Origin: Bacillota bacterium
Lineage (GTDB): Bacteria > Bacillota_C > Negativicutes > Sporomusales > Sporomusaceae
Direction of reading: 5' to 3'
Assembly: GCA_023441125.1 (NCBI GenBank)
Contig: JAEZQV010000154.1
Coordinates: forward strand, 1 to 26,118
DNA length: 26,118 nucleotides
Below the pieces are notes generated by a model. That model was given only the letters and a program-made list of their open reading frames with translations, was not told where the DNA came from and did not search any database. Position 1 is the first letter of the stretch; the number at the start of each line of letters is the position of its first letter. Shown here piece by piece: positions 1 through 7,986 of the stretch. The position numbers and the translations under genes are program-made.

Positions 1-3
1 CTG

Positions 4-1449
4 TTACAGAGTCACGCCATTCTTAAAAATGGCAATTTCCCGGAAGCCCATGCGCTCGGCCTTGGTTGGCCGGCCGGAGGAAATCCCGATAATATGAGCG
101 ACAAGTTCATCCGTCAACTGCGCCATCGGCTGCCCGGCGAGCAGCCGGCCGGCGTCAAAGTCCAGCCAGTTGGCTTTACGGGCAAACAGTTCACTGTTAG
201 TGGCTATTTTGACCGTGGGCACCACCGTGCCCAGCGGGGTACCCCGGCCGGTTGTAAACAGGACAATCTGGCAGCCCGCCGCCGCCAGCGCGGTCGCAGC
301 CACCATATCATTGCCGGGTGAACTTAGCAGCGTTAGTCCCTTTTTTGCCACCCGGCCGGCGTAATCAATAACATCGGTTACCTGGCCGGTGCCGCCTTTT
401 TGCGTACAGCCCAGGGATTTCTCCTCCAGGGTGCTGATCCCGCCCGCTTTGTTGCCGGGCGAGGGATTCTCGTAAATCGGCTGGTTATGACTGACAAAAT
501 AAGCTTTGAAATTGTTAATAAGCCGGACGGTCTTATCAAATACCGCTTCATCCGCGGCCCGGTTCATCAGAATGGTTTCCGCCCCGAACATCTCCGGCAC
601 CTCGGTCAGTACCGTGCTGCCGCCGCAGGCCAGCAGCCGGTCGGAAAAAGCCCCGACCAGGGGATTGGCCGTAATGCCGGAAAAGCCGTCCGAGCCGCCG
701 CACTTAAGACCGATAACCAGTTCGGAAACCGGGCAGGCTTCCCGCTGAAAGCCCGCCGCAAATTGGACAAGTTCCCCCACCAATTGGGTCCCGGCGGCAA
801 TTTCGTCTTCCACCTCCTGGGCCACCAGGAATTTTACCCGGTTGGCATCGTAGTCGCCCAGCACTTTTTTAAACTCGGCAATATAGTTGTTTTCGCAGCC
901 CAGACCGACTACCAGTACGGCACCGGCGTTAGGATGCTGGACCAGATCGGCCAGAATGCGCTGGGTATTTTTGTGGTCAGCCCCCAGTTGGGAACAGCCG
1001 TAGGGATGGGTAATTTCAAAAATGCCGTCAACGTTGGGCCTGTCTATGAACCGGGCCGCCGCCTGCCGGGCAATCAGCCGGACGTTCTGGTTCACACAGC
1101 TGACAGTCGGGATAATCCAGACTTCGTTGCGTACGCCGACCCGGCCGGCGGCGCGGCTATACCCCTGAAATACGGGGCACTCGCGGGCCGCGGCCGCGGC
1201 CCGGGGTTCCGGCCGGTACTGATACTTAAGAATGTCACCCAGATTGGTTTTAAGATTATGGGTATGAATCCATTCGCCGGCCTTGATATCGGCAGTGGCG
1301 TGGCCAATCGGAAAACCGTATTTGATAATATGCTCGCCGGCGCGAATGTCGGTCAGGGCAATTTTATGCCCGCGCCCGGCCGGCGAGCCAGCGTCCGGCG
1401 TAAGGACAACAGCCACATTGTCTTTGTCATGTATTTTTAAATGCTCCAA
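4..1449 (-). CDS. uxaA: Altronate dehydratase (UxaA family)
   Basis: Altronate dehydratase converts D-altronate to 2-keto-3-deoxygluconate in the galacturonate branch of hexuronate catabolism; it is a cytoplasmic metal-dependent enzyme. The 481-residue product has the full family length (the E. coli enzyme is about 495). An N-terminal SAF-like segment (roughly residues 1-90) precedes the large catalytic part, with family-type motifs HPYGCSQLG, GLGCENNYI and CGGSDGFSGITANP. The start is TTG: a good ribosome binding site (AGGGAGGGG) lies just upstream, and the stop is the TAA at the extreme left edge, so the gene is complete. It follows uxaB by only 12 bases, so the two should be co-transcribed. 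What lies downstream is outside the window. The related galactarate and sulfolactate dehydratases share the fold, but the uxaB neighbour makes altronate the likely substrate. Confidence 0.93.
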   Translation of the reverse strand: MEHLKIHDKDNVAVVLTPDAGSPAGRGHKIALTDIRAGEHIIKYGFPIGHATADIKAGEWIHTHNLKTNLGDILKYQYRPEPRAAAAARECPVFQGYSRAAGRVGVRNEVWIIPTVSCVNQNVRLIARQAAARFIDRPNVDGIFEITHPYGCSQLGADHKNTQRILADLVQHPNAGAVLVVGLGCENNYIAEFKKVLGDYDANRVKFLVAQEVEDEIAAGTQLVGELVQFAAGFQREACPVSELVIGLKCGGSDGFSGITANPLVGAFSDRLLACGGSTVLTEVPEMFGAETILMNRAADEAVFDKTVRLINNFKAYFVSHNQPIYENPSPGNKAGGISTLEEKSLGCTQKGGTGQVTDVIDYAGRVAKKGLTLLSSPGNDMVAATALAAAGCQIVLFTTGRGTPLGTVVPTVKIATNSELFARKANWLDFDAGRLLAGQPMAQLTDELVAHIIGISSGRPTKAERMGFREIAIFKNGVTL

Positions 1450-1461
1450 GTCGGCCCCTCC

Positions 1462-2943
1462 CTACTTCACAAGCTGCTTAACGGTCGCCTGCAGGCCATG
1501 AGCGCTGATGCTGTGGAGATATTCAGCGGTCTTAGCCGCCAGGCCGGCAACCTGCGTTAAGTCCTGCCCCCACAGGGCGGTGTTTTGCAATACAGTCTCA
1601 GCTACCTTGCGGGCTGCCGCCGGCGTACCGTCAAAGCCTTGCCACACATCGGCAAAAAACACCAGCACCGGCATGTCGTCCTTCATGACAAATTCACCCT
1701 GTTCACGGCGGGCCAGCAGGCCGCTGCCGTCTACCTTACCGTCTTTATAGACGGCAATAAGGGCCGCCAGGGAAAAGGTCAGCTTGGCCGGCAAGGTACC
1801 GTAGCGGGCCTGGTATGCCAAAATGGAAGGCAGCACCCTGGCTTTGAACTTGGCAGAGGAATTCAGCAGAATACTGAGGAGATAATGCTTGATAAACGGA
1901 TTGCGGAACCTGTCGATCACGCTGTCGGCAAAGTCGGTGAGCATCGCTTTATCCAGGTCAATGGAAGGCACAATCTCCTCGAAAATCACTTGCCGCACGT
2001 ACCGGCCCAGGACCGCATGGTCCATCATTTCGCCAACCGTATCCAGACCATACAGAAAGGCCGCCGGTACCGACGACGTATGCGCCCCGTTTAAAATCCG
2101 CACTTTGCGGGTCCGGTAGGGCGTCATATCCTTGGTCCAGATGACATTCAGGCCGGCCTTGGCGAACGGCAAACGGCCGGCCAGGTGTTCCGGCCCTTCA
2201 ATAACCCAGAGGTGGAACAGCTCGCCGGTATCCAAGAGGCTGTCCTGATAGCCCAGCTTCGCTTCCAGTTCTTTAATCTCATCGCGGGGATAACCGGTCA
2301 CAACCCGGTCCACCAGGGTATTGAGAAAATAGTTGTGCTGCTCGACCCAGGTCTTAAAGCCGGCCGGCAGCTGCCAGGCATCAGCCAGTGCAAGCACTAC
2401 CCTTTTTAGGGTATCACCGTTTCTGTCGATCAGTTCACAGGGCAAGATAATCATGCCCCGGGCGGCATCGCCCTGAAAATGCCGGTAGCGGTGATAAAGA
2501 TATACCGTCAGTTTACCGGGGAAGGAAACCGGCGGCTGGTTGTCCGCCTTATCGGCCGGGTCATAGGCGATACCGGCCTCCGTCGTATTGCTGATAACAA
2601 ATTCAATAGCCGGATCTTCTGCACACTGCAGCACGTCCTGCCACTGGCTGTAGGGATTAAGACAGCGGCTTACCGCGGTTATCACCGCTTGCTCCTCATG
2701 GGGCTGACCGTTGCGCAAACCGCGCAGCAGCAGCGTATACAAGCCGTCCTGTGCGTTGATCAGATTGCTTAGCCCGTCGGCAATGGGTTGCACCAAAACC
2801 GCCCGGCCGTTAAATAACCCCTGCTTATTCATTTCGTGCAGCATCCAGTCGGCAAAGGCCCGTAAGAAATTGCCTTCCCCGAACTGAATAACCCGCTCGG
2901 GCAGCGCGGCTACCGGCTGTAATTGCCTGCTAAGTTTGTTCAT
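1462..2943 (-). CDS. uxaB: Tagaturonate reductase (altronate oxidoreductase)
   Basis: NADH-dependent reductase of the long-chain polyol/mannitol dehydrogenase family that interconverts D-tagaturonate and D-altronate, the step before UxaA. The 493-residue protein shows the nucleotide-binding signature FGEGNFLRAF near its N terminus and the family catalytic segment RILNGAHTSS around mid-protein. The start is the ATG at 2943, preceded by AGGAGG with 6-base spacing; an in-frame GTG nine codons upstream (2970) would place that Shine-Dalgarno inside the coding region and is rejected. It is the first gene of a two-gene operon with uxaA. The sister enzyme fructuronate reductase (UxuB) is similar, but the pairing with altronate dehydratase favours UxaB. 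The isomerase (UxaC) is not in the window. Confidence 0.93.
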   Translation of the reverse strand: MNKLSRQLQPVAALPERVIQFGEGNFLRAFADWMLHEMNKQGLFNGRAVLVQPIADGLSNLINAQDGLYTLLLRGLRNGQPHEEQAVITAVSRCLNPYSQWQDVLQCAEDPAIEFVISNTTEAGIAYDPADKADNQPPVSFPGKLTVYLYHRYRHFQGDAARGMIILPCELIDRNGDTLKRVVLALADAWQLPAGFKTWVEQHNYFLNTLVDRVVTGYPRDEIKELEAKLGYQDSLLDTGELFHLWVIEGPEHLAGRLPFAKAGLNVIWTKDMTPYRTRKVRILNGAHTSSVPAAFLYGLDTVGEMMDHAVLGRYVRQVIFEEIVPSIDLDKAMLTDFADSVIDRFRNPFIKHYLLSILLNSSAKFKARVLPSILAYQARYGTLPAKLTFSLAALIAVYKDGKVDGSGLLARREQGEFVMKDDMPVLVFFADVWQGFDGTPAAARKVAETVLQNTALWGQDLTQVAGLAAKTAEYLHSISAHGLQATVKQLVK

Positions 2944-2978
2944 GGTTATACCTCCTGGTGTTAGTTTCACAGTTCTAT

Positions 2979-3012
2979 ATAGTTAAACTATTCTAACATC
3001 TCTCTATTCTAA
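2979..3012 (-). promoter_or_regulatory. Possible operator: palindrome plus direct repeat upstream of uxaB
   Basis: A perfect 6-1-6 inverted repeat, ATAGTT-A-AACTAT, occupies 2979-2991, 36 bases before the uxaB start. A nine-base direct repeat (CTATTCTAA on the plus strand) occurs at 2988-2996 and 3004-3012, the first copy overlapping the palindrome. Such symmetry next to an inducible sugar-acid operon suggests binding by a repressor or activator (GntR, LacI or IclR types are common for hexuronate genes), but no regulator gene is adjacent and no clear -35/-10 pair was identified for uxaB. Confidence 0.35.
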
Positions 3013-3100
3013 TTTTATCGGCCGGCGCTTGGTTACGGTATAAACTTTTTTTATAATATTTTGTGTTTTTTTTAGCTCTCCGTTACAGCCTGGTTATGGG

Positions 3101-3129
3101 TTGCCTTGCACTCTAAGTCATGGTACTAT
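3101..3129 (+). promoter_or_regulatory. Candidate promoter for the EamA transporter gene
   Basis: TTGCCT at 3101-3106 and TACTAT at 3124-3129 are separated by 17 bases, about 38 bases before the ATG of the transporter gene. Both hexamers deviate from the sigma-A consensus, so this is a moderate candidate only; an overlapping TTGCAC at 3106 gives an alternative with poorer spacing. Confidence 0.4.
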
Positions 3130-3166
3130 CCTGTTATACACTTTTACAGGTAACAAGGAGACGGCC

Positions 3167-4087
3167 ATGAAACAGCCTGCACTTCCCGGCATGTCCCGTA
3201 TCACGGCGATGATGATTGCTGTCGTTTTGCTCTGGGGCGTCAATGTAGTAATGATAAAATATCTGACTAATTATTATCCGCCGCTCGCGCTGGCCGGCAT
3301 CCGGATGGTGCTGGCCGCGCTGTTTTTACTCCCGGCCGCTTTCTACCCCGGCGGCTGGCAGCCGGTGCCCCGCACCGCCTGGCTTCCCTTGTGCGGGGTA
3401 GCCCTGTTTAACATTTTTTTGCACCAAATAGCTTTATCCTTGGGCGTAAAGGCCACCAGCGCCACCCACGCCTCGCTAATACTCGCCCTCAACCCGCTTT
3501 TCACCACCCTGGCCGCCAGTTGGGCGGTCAACGAGCCGCTAAGCTGGCGCAAGGCCGCCGGCATTGTCTTAGGCCTTGGTGGGGTTCTGCTCATTGTCGC
3601 CAACAAAACCGATGCCGGACAGGCAACCCTTGCGGGAGACGGCGTTATGCTCATCGCCATGCTGGTATATGTCGCCGGCTCGCTCTGCGTCAAAAGGGCG
3701 CAGCAGGTCAATCCCCTGCTGATTGCGGTATACAGCCATGTACTGGCCGCCCCTTTGCTGGTGGCATTGGGTCTGGCCGTTAACCCGGTATGGATGTATG
3801 ACGGCGCCCTCCAGCCCTGGCCAATCGCCGTCTTGCTTTTTTCCAGCTGGTTCAGCACGGCCCTGGGGGCAGTATTGTGGAATACCGGCATTCACCACAT
3901 CGGCGCCTCCACTGCTTCGCTGTTTTTGAACGGCCAGCCGGTAATCGGCCTGTTCGCTTCCGCCCTGTTTCTGGGCGAAAAAATGCTGTGGCAGCATTAT
4001 GTGGCCCTTGTCCTGGTACTGGTGGCTGTCAGTTTAGGCACAGGCACCCTGACCGGCCGGCGAAAGCAACAGTTGGACAATGACTAA
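3167..4087 (+). CDS. EamA/DMT-family membrane transporter
   Basis: Inner-membrane permease of the drug/metabolite transporter superfamily, 306 residues, the usual length for a two-EamA-domain protein with about ten transmembrane helices. The sequence is a run of hydrophobic segments with short loops: the first EamA half begins at MIAVVLLWGVNVVMIKYLT, the second near the middle (GDGVMLIAMLVYVAGSLCVK). The C terminus is short and charged (GRRKQQLDND). The start at 3167 is chosen over an upstream in-frame codon at 3101 because AAGGAG lies 6 bases before it. It stands alone, divergent from uxaB. Members export or import amino acids, nucleosides or sugar derivatives; nothing here fixes the substrate. 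Proximity to uxaBA might suggest a sugar acid, but that is speculation. Confidence 0.88.
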   Translation: MKQPALPGMSRITAMMIAVVLLWGVNVVMIKYLTNYYPPLALAGIRMVLAALFLLPAAFYPGGWQPVPRTAWLPLCGVALFNIFLHQIALSLGVKATSATHASLILALNPLFTTLAASWAVNEPLSWRKAAGIVLGLGGVLLIVANKTDAGQATLAGDGVMLIAMLVYVAGSLCVKRAQQVNPLLIAVYSHVLAAPLLVALGLAVNPVWMYDGALQPWPIAVLLFSSWFSTALGAVLWNTGIHHIGASTASLFLNGQPVIGLFASALFLGEKMLWQHYVALVLVLVAVSLGTGTLTGRRKQQLDND

Positions 4088-4185
4088 GCTTACATTGGAT
4101 GCTAGGCCTCTTTATGCCGTATTGTCTGACTGCATGAATTGTGCCGGTAGTATTAACAATAGATAACATAAGGGGGTACAAGCCT

Positions 4186-5550
4186 ATGGCTAATGAAACT
4201 TCTAACATCGCTCATCCGCTATCGTTTGACGAACCTGACGACAACCTCAGTCCCCGTGACGCTATCGCCGAGGCCAAGCGCTGTCTGAACTGCAAAAATC
4301 CTCTCTGCCGCACCGGGTGCCCCATTGAGAATGAAATCCCCCAGTTTATCGCGGCCCTGGCTAAAGGCAATGTCGGCGAAGCCAGCCAGATTATTGCCCG
4401 CCGCAGCAATCTTCCGGCCGTATGCGGCCGGGTATGCCCGCATGAAAAGCAGTGTGAGGGCGCCTGTGTCCTGGCCAAAAAGGGCCAGGGTATCCGCATT
4501 GGCAAACTGGAGCAGTTTATCGCTGATTTTGATGCCGAGATGGAACTGACTTCCCACACGCCGCCCAGCAGCTATATCGGCAAAGTGGCGGTCATCGGCT
4601 CCGGCCCGGCCGGACTAACCGTCGCCGGCGACCTGGCGAAGCTGGGCTATCAGGTCACCATATTCGAAGGCCAGGCTGAACCCGGCGGCGTATTAATGTA
4701 TGGCATACCCGATTTTCGGTTGCGCAAGGACGTCGTCCGGCGGGAAATCAAACGCATCGAACGCCTGGGCGTAAAGTTTAATACTGAAATTCTGGTCGGG
4801 CCGGATATTACGGTCGACGAGTTGTTCGCCGAAGGCTATGACGCCATTTTCATCGGCACCGGCACAGCCCTGCCCCGGACCTTGGACATTCCCGGCAAGA
4901 ATCTGCCCGGCGTGCTGCAGGCCAGTTATTTTCTGCAAATGGTAGCGCTGGCCAGAGCCGGCAAAGTCGACCGCCGGGAAATTCCGGTACAGTTGGGCGA
5001 TAAAGTCCTGGTCATCGGCGCCGGCAATGTAGGCATGGATGCCGCCCGGACAGCCGTTCGCCTGGGGGCCAGAGCCAGTGTAATTTATCACCGTACGGAA
5101 AAAGAAATCACGGCTCTGCCGTCCGAATACCAGCAGGCACGGGAAGAAGGCGTGGAGTTTGTCTGGCTGGCCGGGACTACCCGCTTCCTTGGCCAGGATA
5201 GGCTTGCCAGCCTGGAATATGAAGTGCTGGAACTCGAAAACGATAAAAATATCCACGGCACCGGCCAATTCGAAACCATTTCCACCGACAAAGTAATTTT
5301 AGCCATTGGCCAGCGGCCGGCCGCCCGTATTGTCTCCACTACCACGGGCATTGAGGTGAATGAGCAGGGCTATGTGAAGACGAAGGAACGTCCCTATGGC
5401 ATGACCACCCGGCGAGGTGTTTTTGCCGGCGGCGATGTGGTCCATGAGCCGGCAACCGTAGTATTGGCCATGAAAGAAGCCAAGAAAGTGGCGCTGGGCA
5501 TCGCTCTCTATATAGAAGCCAAAAAACTTCTGGAAGAATGCGGCGCATAA
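4186..5550 (+). CDS. Glutamate synthase small subunit-like FAD/NADPH oxidoreductase (GltD/NfnB family)
   Basis: Iron-sulfur flavoprotein of 454 residues. The N-terminal region carries two four-cysteine clusters (Cys33/36/41/45 and Cys80/84/90/94), the pattern that binds [4Fe-4S] centres in GltD, NfnB and dihydropyrimidine dehydrogenase. An FAD Rossmann motif GSGPAG is at residues 138-143 and an NADPH Rossmann motif GAGNVG at 278-283; the C-terminal FAD motif GVFAGGD is also present. Such proteins feed electrons from NADPH into glutamate synthase or act in NADH/ferredoxin bifurcation as the large Nfn subunit. Here it is single: no glutamate synthase large subunit or NfnA-like gene adjoins it, so its partner is unknown. 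The ATG at 4186 is preferred because AAGGGGG lies 8 bases upstream; an in-frame GTG at 4141 has none. A strong terminator follows directly. Confidence 0.9.
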   Translation: MANETSNIAHPLSFDEPDDNLSPRDAIAEAKRCLNCKNPLCRTGCPIENEIPQFIAALAKGNVGEASQIIARRSNLPAVCGRVCPHEKQCEGACVLAKKGQGIRIGKLEQFIADFDAEMELTSHTPPSSYIGKVAVIGSGPAGLTVAGDLAKLGYQVTIFEGQAEPGGVLMYGIPDFRLRKDVVRREIKRIERLGVKFNTEILVGPDITVDELFAEGYDAIFIGTGTALPRTLDIPGKNLPGVLQASYFLQMVALARAGKVDRREIPVQLGDKVLVIGAGNVGMDAARTAVRLGARASVIYHRTEKEITALPSEYQQAREEGVEFVWLAGTTRFLGQDRLASLEYEVLELENDKNIHGTGQFETISTDKVILAIGQRPAARIVSTTTGIEVNEQGYVKTKERPYGMTTRRGVFAGGDVVHEPATVVLAMKEAKKVALGIALYIEAKKLLEECGA

Positions 5551-5553
5551 TAC

Positions 5554-5594
5554 ACAGCCGCTGAATCCCGCACCGGATTCAGCGGCTGTTTTTT
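5554..5594 (+). terminator. Rho-independent terminator
   Basis: A perfect 15-base-pair stem (5554-5568 with 5575-5589) with a 6-base loop is followed by TTTTTT. It sits 4 bases after the stop of the glutamate synthase-like gene, so that gene forms a single transcription unit. The reverse strand lacks a T-tract after the stem, so it probably works in one direction only. Confidence 0.95.
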
Positions 5595-5614
5595 CTCAGC
5601 ATGGCCTCTTTTGG

Positions 5615-6301
5615 TCACTTTCCCAGTTTCGCCCGGATGGCTCTTACGATTTCACGGGCAAACGGGCCTAAATCGTCATCCGCGTAAGCCTTTAATATCC
5701 CGGCCGCCACCTGGCGAATAGCGCTCTTGATCACCTCGGCATTGGCATACGGCTGCATGCGGAGTGTTTCTTCAATCAGCACGGCAGCCGTAAGCGCTTT
5801 TTCGGCCGCTTGTGTATTGATATATGTAACACTGTCAGCCTGGCCAAGAACAACTTTACCGACCGGGGCCAGAATCTCCCGGACTTCGGCGGCAAGATCG
5901 GCCGGGTGATCATCCACAATAATAACCGGTTCGGCTCCCAGCGCTATCTCCCGCGCCTGGGCAATAAACTTGGCGCCAATGCAGCGCACCTGGGGCCGGG
6001 CTGTCATTGCCAGCACATGCCGGGCTACGTTGGTAGCAATATTAATAATCGTAAGCGGCCGTTCCAGTTGATTGAAATCTTTTATCAGACTGATTACTTC
6101 CCGGTCAGGCACAACCAGAATAATTGTGCCTAATTCGGCCAGTTCCTCAATACCGGCAGCCGCCGGCACACCCAGTTCATCGGCAACGGCCTTAAGCTGC
6201 CTTTCCTCGCGGTCATATAATTTGAGCGCAACATGCCCTGCTAATTTGCCTGCCAGCACTTTACCCATTCGTCCGACACCGATCAAACCCACTTGTTTCA
6301 T
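5615..6301 (-). CDS. ProC-like NAD(P)-binding Rossmann protein
   Basis: A 228-residue protein that opens with a dinucleotide-binding fold, GLIGVGRMG at residues 5-13, followed by the strand pattern typical of pyrroline-5-carboxylate reductase and F420-dependent NADP oxidoreductases. The second half is helical, rich in Ala, Glu and Lys, as in the ProC dimerisation region. It is shorter than normal ProC (about 265-275) and the usual ProC dimerisation motif is not evident, so the reaction is unknown. The start ATG has AGGTGG about 10 bases upstream. It is a lone minus-strand gene, convergent with the glutamate synthase-like gene and divergent from the PhoH gene. A role as a divergent P5C reductase, an imine or ketoacid reductase, or a non-catalytic binding protein are all open. 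Confidence 0.75.
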   Translation of the reverse strand: MKQVGLIGVGRMGKVLAGKLAGHVALKLYDREERQLKAVADELGVPAAAGIEELAELGTIILVVPDREVISLIKDFNQLERPLTIINIATNVARHVLAMTARPQVRCIGAKFIAQAREIALGAEPVIIVDDHPADLAAEVREILAPVGKVVLGQADSVTYINTQAAEKALTAAVLIEETLRMQPYANAEVIKSAIRQVAAGILKAYADDDLGPFAREIVRAIRAKLGK

Positions 6302-6551
6302 ATATTTCAGCCACCTCGTCTATAGGTTACGTTCCCTGCCCAACATTCATACAATACAGTAAGTACTCTGTAATATATGCCCCTGTCCGGCAGGTGGTGC
6401 CAAACCAGGCCTGTTTATAATTTAATTCCAAATTAATAAATTGCTAACATACTAACGCTAAACCGCAAGTACAATTTAATATATACAGGTAATGATCCCA
6501 AACCATTTGCCGCAGCTTTCCCGTATGGCAATAAAGAAGGGGGATGAATCT

Positions 6552-7937
6552 TTGATTAAGTATTACGTGTTAGATACTAATGTGTTATTACACTCTCCCT
6601 ACGCAATCACTGCTTTTAACGAACACACGGTAATCATTCCCGAAGTAGTCCTGGAAGAACTGGACCGATTCAAATCCGAAACCAGTGAACGCGGCGCCAA
6701 CAGTCGGCTGATCAGCCGGATGATCGACAATCTCCGGGCGCAGGGCAACCTCTTAACCGGTGTGGCCTTGAACGATCTTGGCGGACTTGTGCGCATTGAG
6801 GCCAATCACCTGGATACCCAAATGCCTGCCTATTGGGACAAGACCAAAGCCGACAACCGTATCCTGCAAGTGTGCAAAGGTCTGGCCGAAGACAATCTCT
6901 CGACCATCTTAGTCAGCCGGGATACCAATATGCGGGTTAAAGCAGCCATTCTTGGGATCCAGGCCGAGGACTTCCGCAATGAAAAAGTGGCCAGCGTGGA
7001 GGAGCAATACACCGGCCGGGCTATTGTGTATGCCTCTTCGGATGTTATTGATGCCTTCCATCAGGATGACGGCCGGTATATGAACCCCGATACCCTCCGG
7101 ATTTTTGACGAAGCCAGCCATAGTATGCTGCCCCTGCAACTGGTAACCAATCAGTTTTTATTAATCCGCTCTTCCGACAAAGACCGCCACACCGCTCTTG
7201 GGCGTTTTGACGGTCAAAAGGTTGTGCATTTAAGATATCGCAGCCGTAATCCTTTCGGCGTTTCTCCACGCAATGTCGGGCAGGTCTTTATGCAGGAATG
7301 CCTGATGCTCAGCGCGGAAGAAGCGCCGCTTGTTATTATCAAGGGACCGGCCGGAACAGCCAAAACCTTTTATTCCCTGGCGGTCGGCCTGTACAATCAT
7401 CTGGGCTGCCGGCCGCGCTCCTATCATCATTTGCTGATTTGCCGGCCCAATGTGCCGATGGATGAGGATTTGGGCTATCTGCCCGGCTCGGAGCAGGACA
7501 AAATCGACCCTTATATGCGGGCGATTCGCGACAATCTGTTTACGCTCATGTCCGGCCATAGCATGACCGAACCCAAAGAAATCGAACAGGCCGAAGACAC
7601 CGTGCAGATGCTGTTTGACAAACGTATCATCCAGACCGAAGCACTGGCCTATCAGCGCGGCCGCTCCCTGCAGAAGTACTGGATCATCCTGGATGAAATG
7701 CAAAACGCAACGCCGCGTCAGGCCAAAGGGGTGATTACCCGCCCCGGCCTCGGCACGAAAATCATCCTCCTGGGCGATCCGGAACAAATCGACCATCCCT
7801 TCCTGGACAGCCGCACCAACGGCCTGGTCTACGCCGCCGAAAAAATGAAAGGCAGCAAATTGTGTTATCAGGTAACCATGGAACATGACGAGTGCGAACG
7901 CTCACCGCTGGCAGCGGAAGCAGCGCTGCGCCTGTAG
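6552..7937 (+). CDS. PIN-PhoH family protein (YlaK-type ATPase/RNase)
   Basis: Cytoplasmic protein that joins an N-terminal PIN nuclease domain to a C-terminal PhoH ATPase domain; members are predicted RNA-unwinding ribonucleases. The PIN part begins YYVLDTNVLLHS with the acidic Asp8 and continues with VVLEELDRFK. The ATPase part has a Walker A segment GPAGTAKT around residue 265, where most family members have GTGKT, and a Walker B ILDEMQNATP near Asp381, followed by LLGDPEQID. The start is probably TTG at 6552, with AAGGGGG 8 bases upstream and the protein beginning exactly where relatives begin; upstream in-frame ATGs at 6492 and 6525 lack a good site. Length with TTG is 461 residues. Single gene with a terminator 2 bases after the stop. 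Confidence 0.9.
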   Translation: MIKYYVLDTNVLLHSPYAITAFNEHTVIIPEVVLEELDRFKSETSERGANSRLISRMIDNLRAQGNLLTGVALNDLGGLVRIEANHLDTQMPAYWDKTKADNRILQVCKGLAEDNLSTILVSRDTNMRVKAAILGIQAEDFRNEKVASVEEQYTGRAIVYASSDVIDAFHQDDGRYMNPDTLRIFDEASHSMLPLQLVTNQFLLIRSSDKDRHTALGRFDGQKVVHLRYRSRNPFGVSPRNVGQVFMQECLMLSAEEAPLVIIKGPAGTAKTFYSLAVGLYNHLGCRPRSYHHLLICRPNVPMDEDLGYLPGSEQDKIDPYMRAIRDNLFTLMSGHSMTEPKEIEQAEDTVQMLFDKRIIQTEALAYQRGRSLQKYWIILDEMQNATPRQAKGVITRPGLGTKIILLGDPEQIDHPFLDSRTNGLVYAAEKMKGSKLCYQVTMEHDECERSPLAAEAALRL

Positions 7938-7939
7938 CT

Positions 7940-7975
7940 ATAAAACCCGTTCCCAATGTGCGGAACGGGTTTTAT
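7940..7975. terminator. Bidirectional terminator between phoH-like and DUF445 genes
   Basis: A 14-base-pair perfect stem (7940-7953 with 7962-7975, loop CAATGTGC-like, 8 bases) has A-rich sequence on its left flank and T-rich sequence on its right. The two genes converge on it, one ending at 7937 and the other at 7987, so it probably ends transcription from both sides. Confidence 0.9.
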
Positions 7976-7986
7976 TATTACCAAGG

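Noticed and set aside
400..1440. 346-residue open frame on the plus strand
   Set aside because: It is antisense to uxaA, which is complete and conserved; the frame has the Gly/Arg-rich composition of a shadow.
2944..2970. GTG at 2970 as the start of uxaB
   Set aside because: The AGGAGG site for the ATG at 2943 lies within this extension, and relatives begin at the later position.
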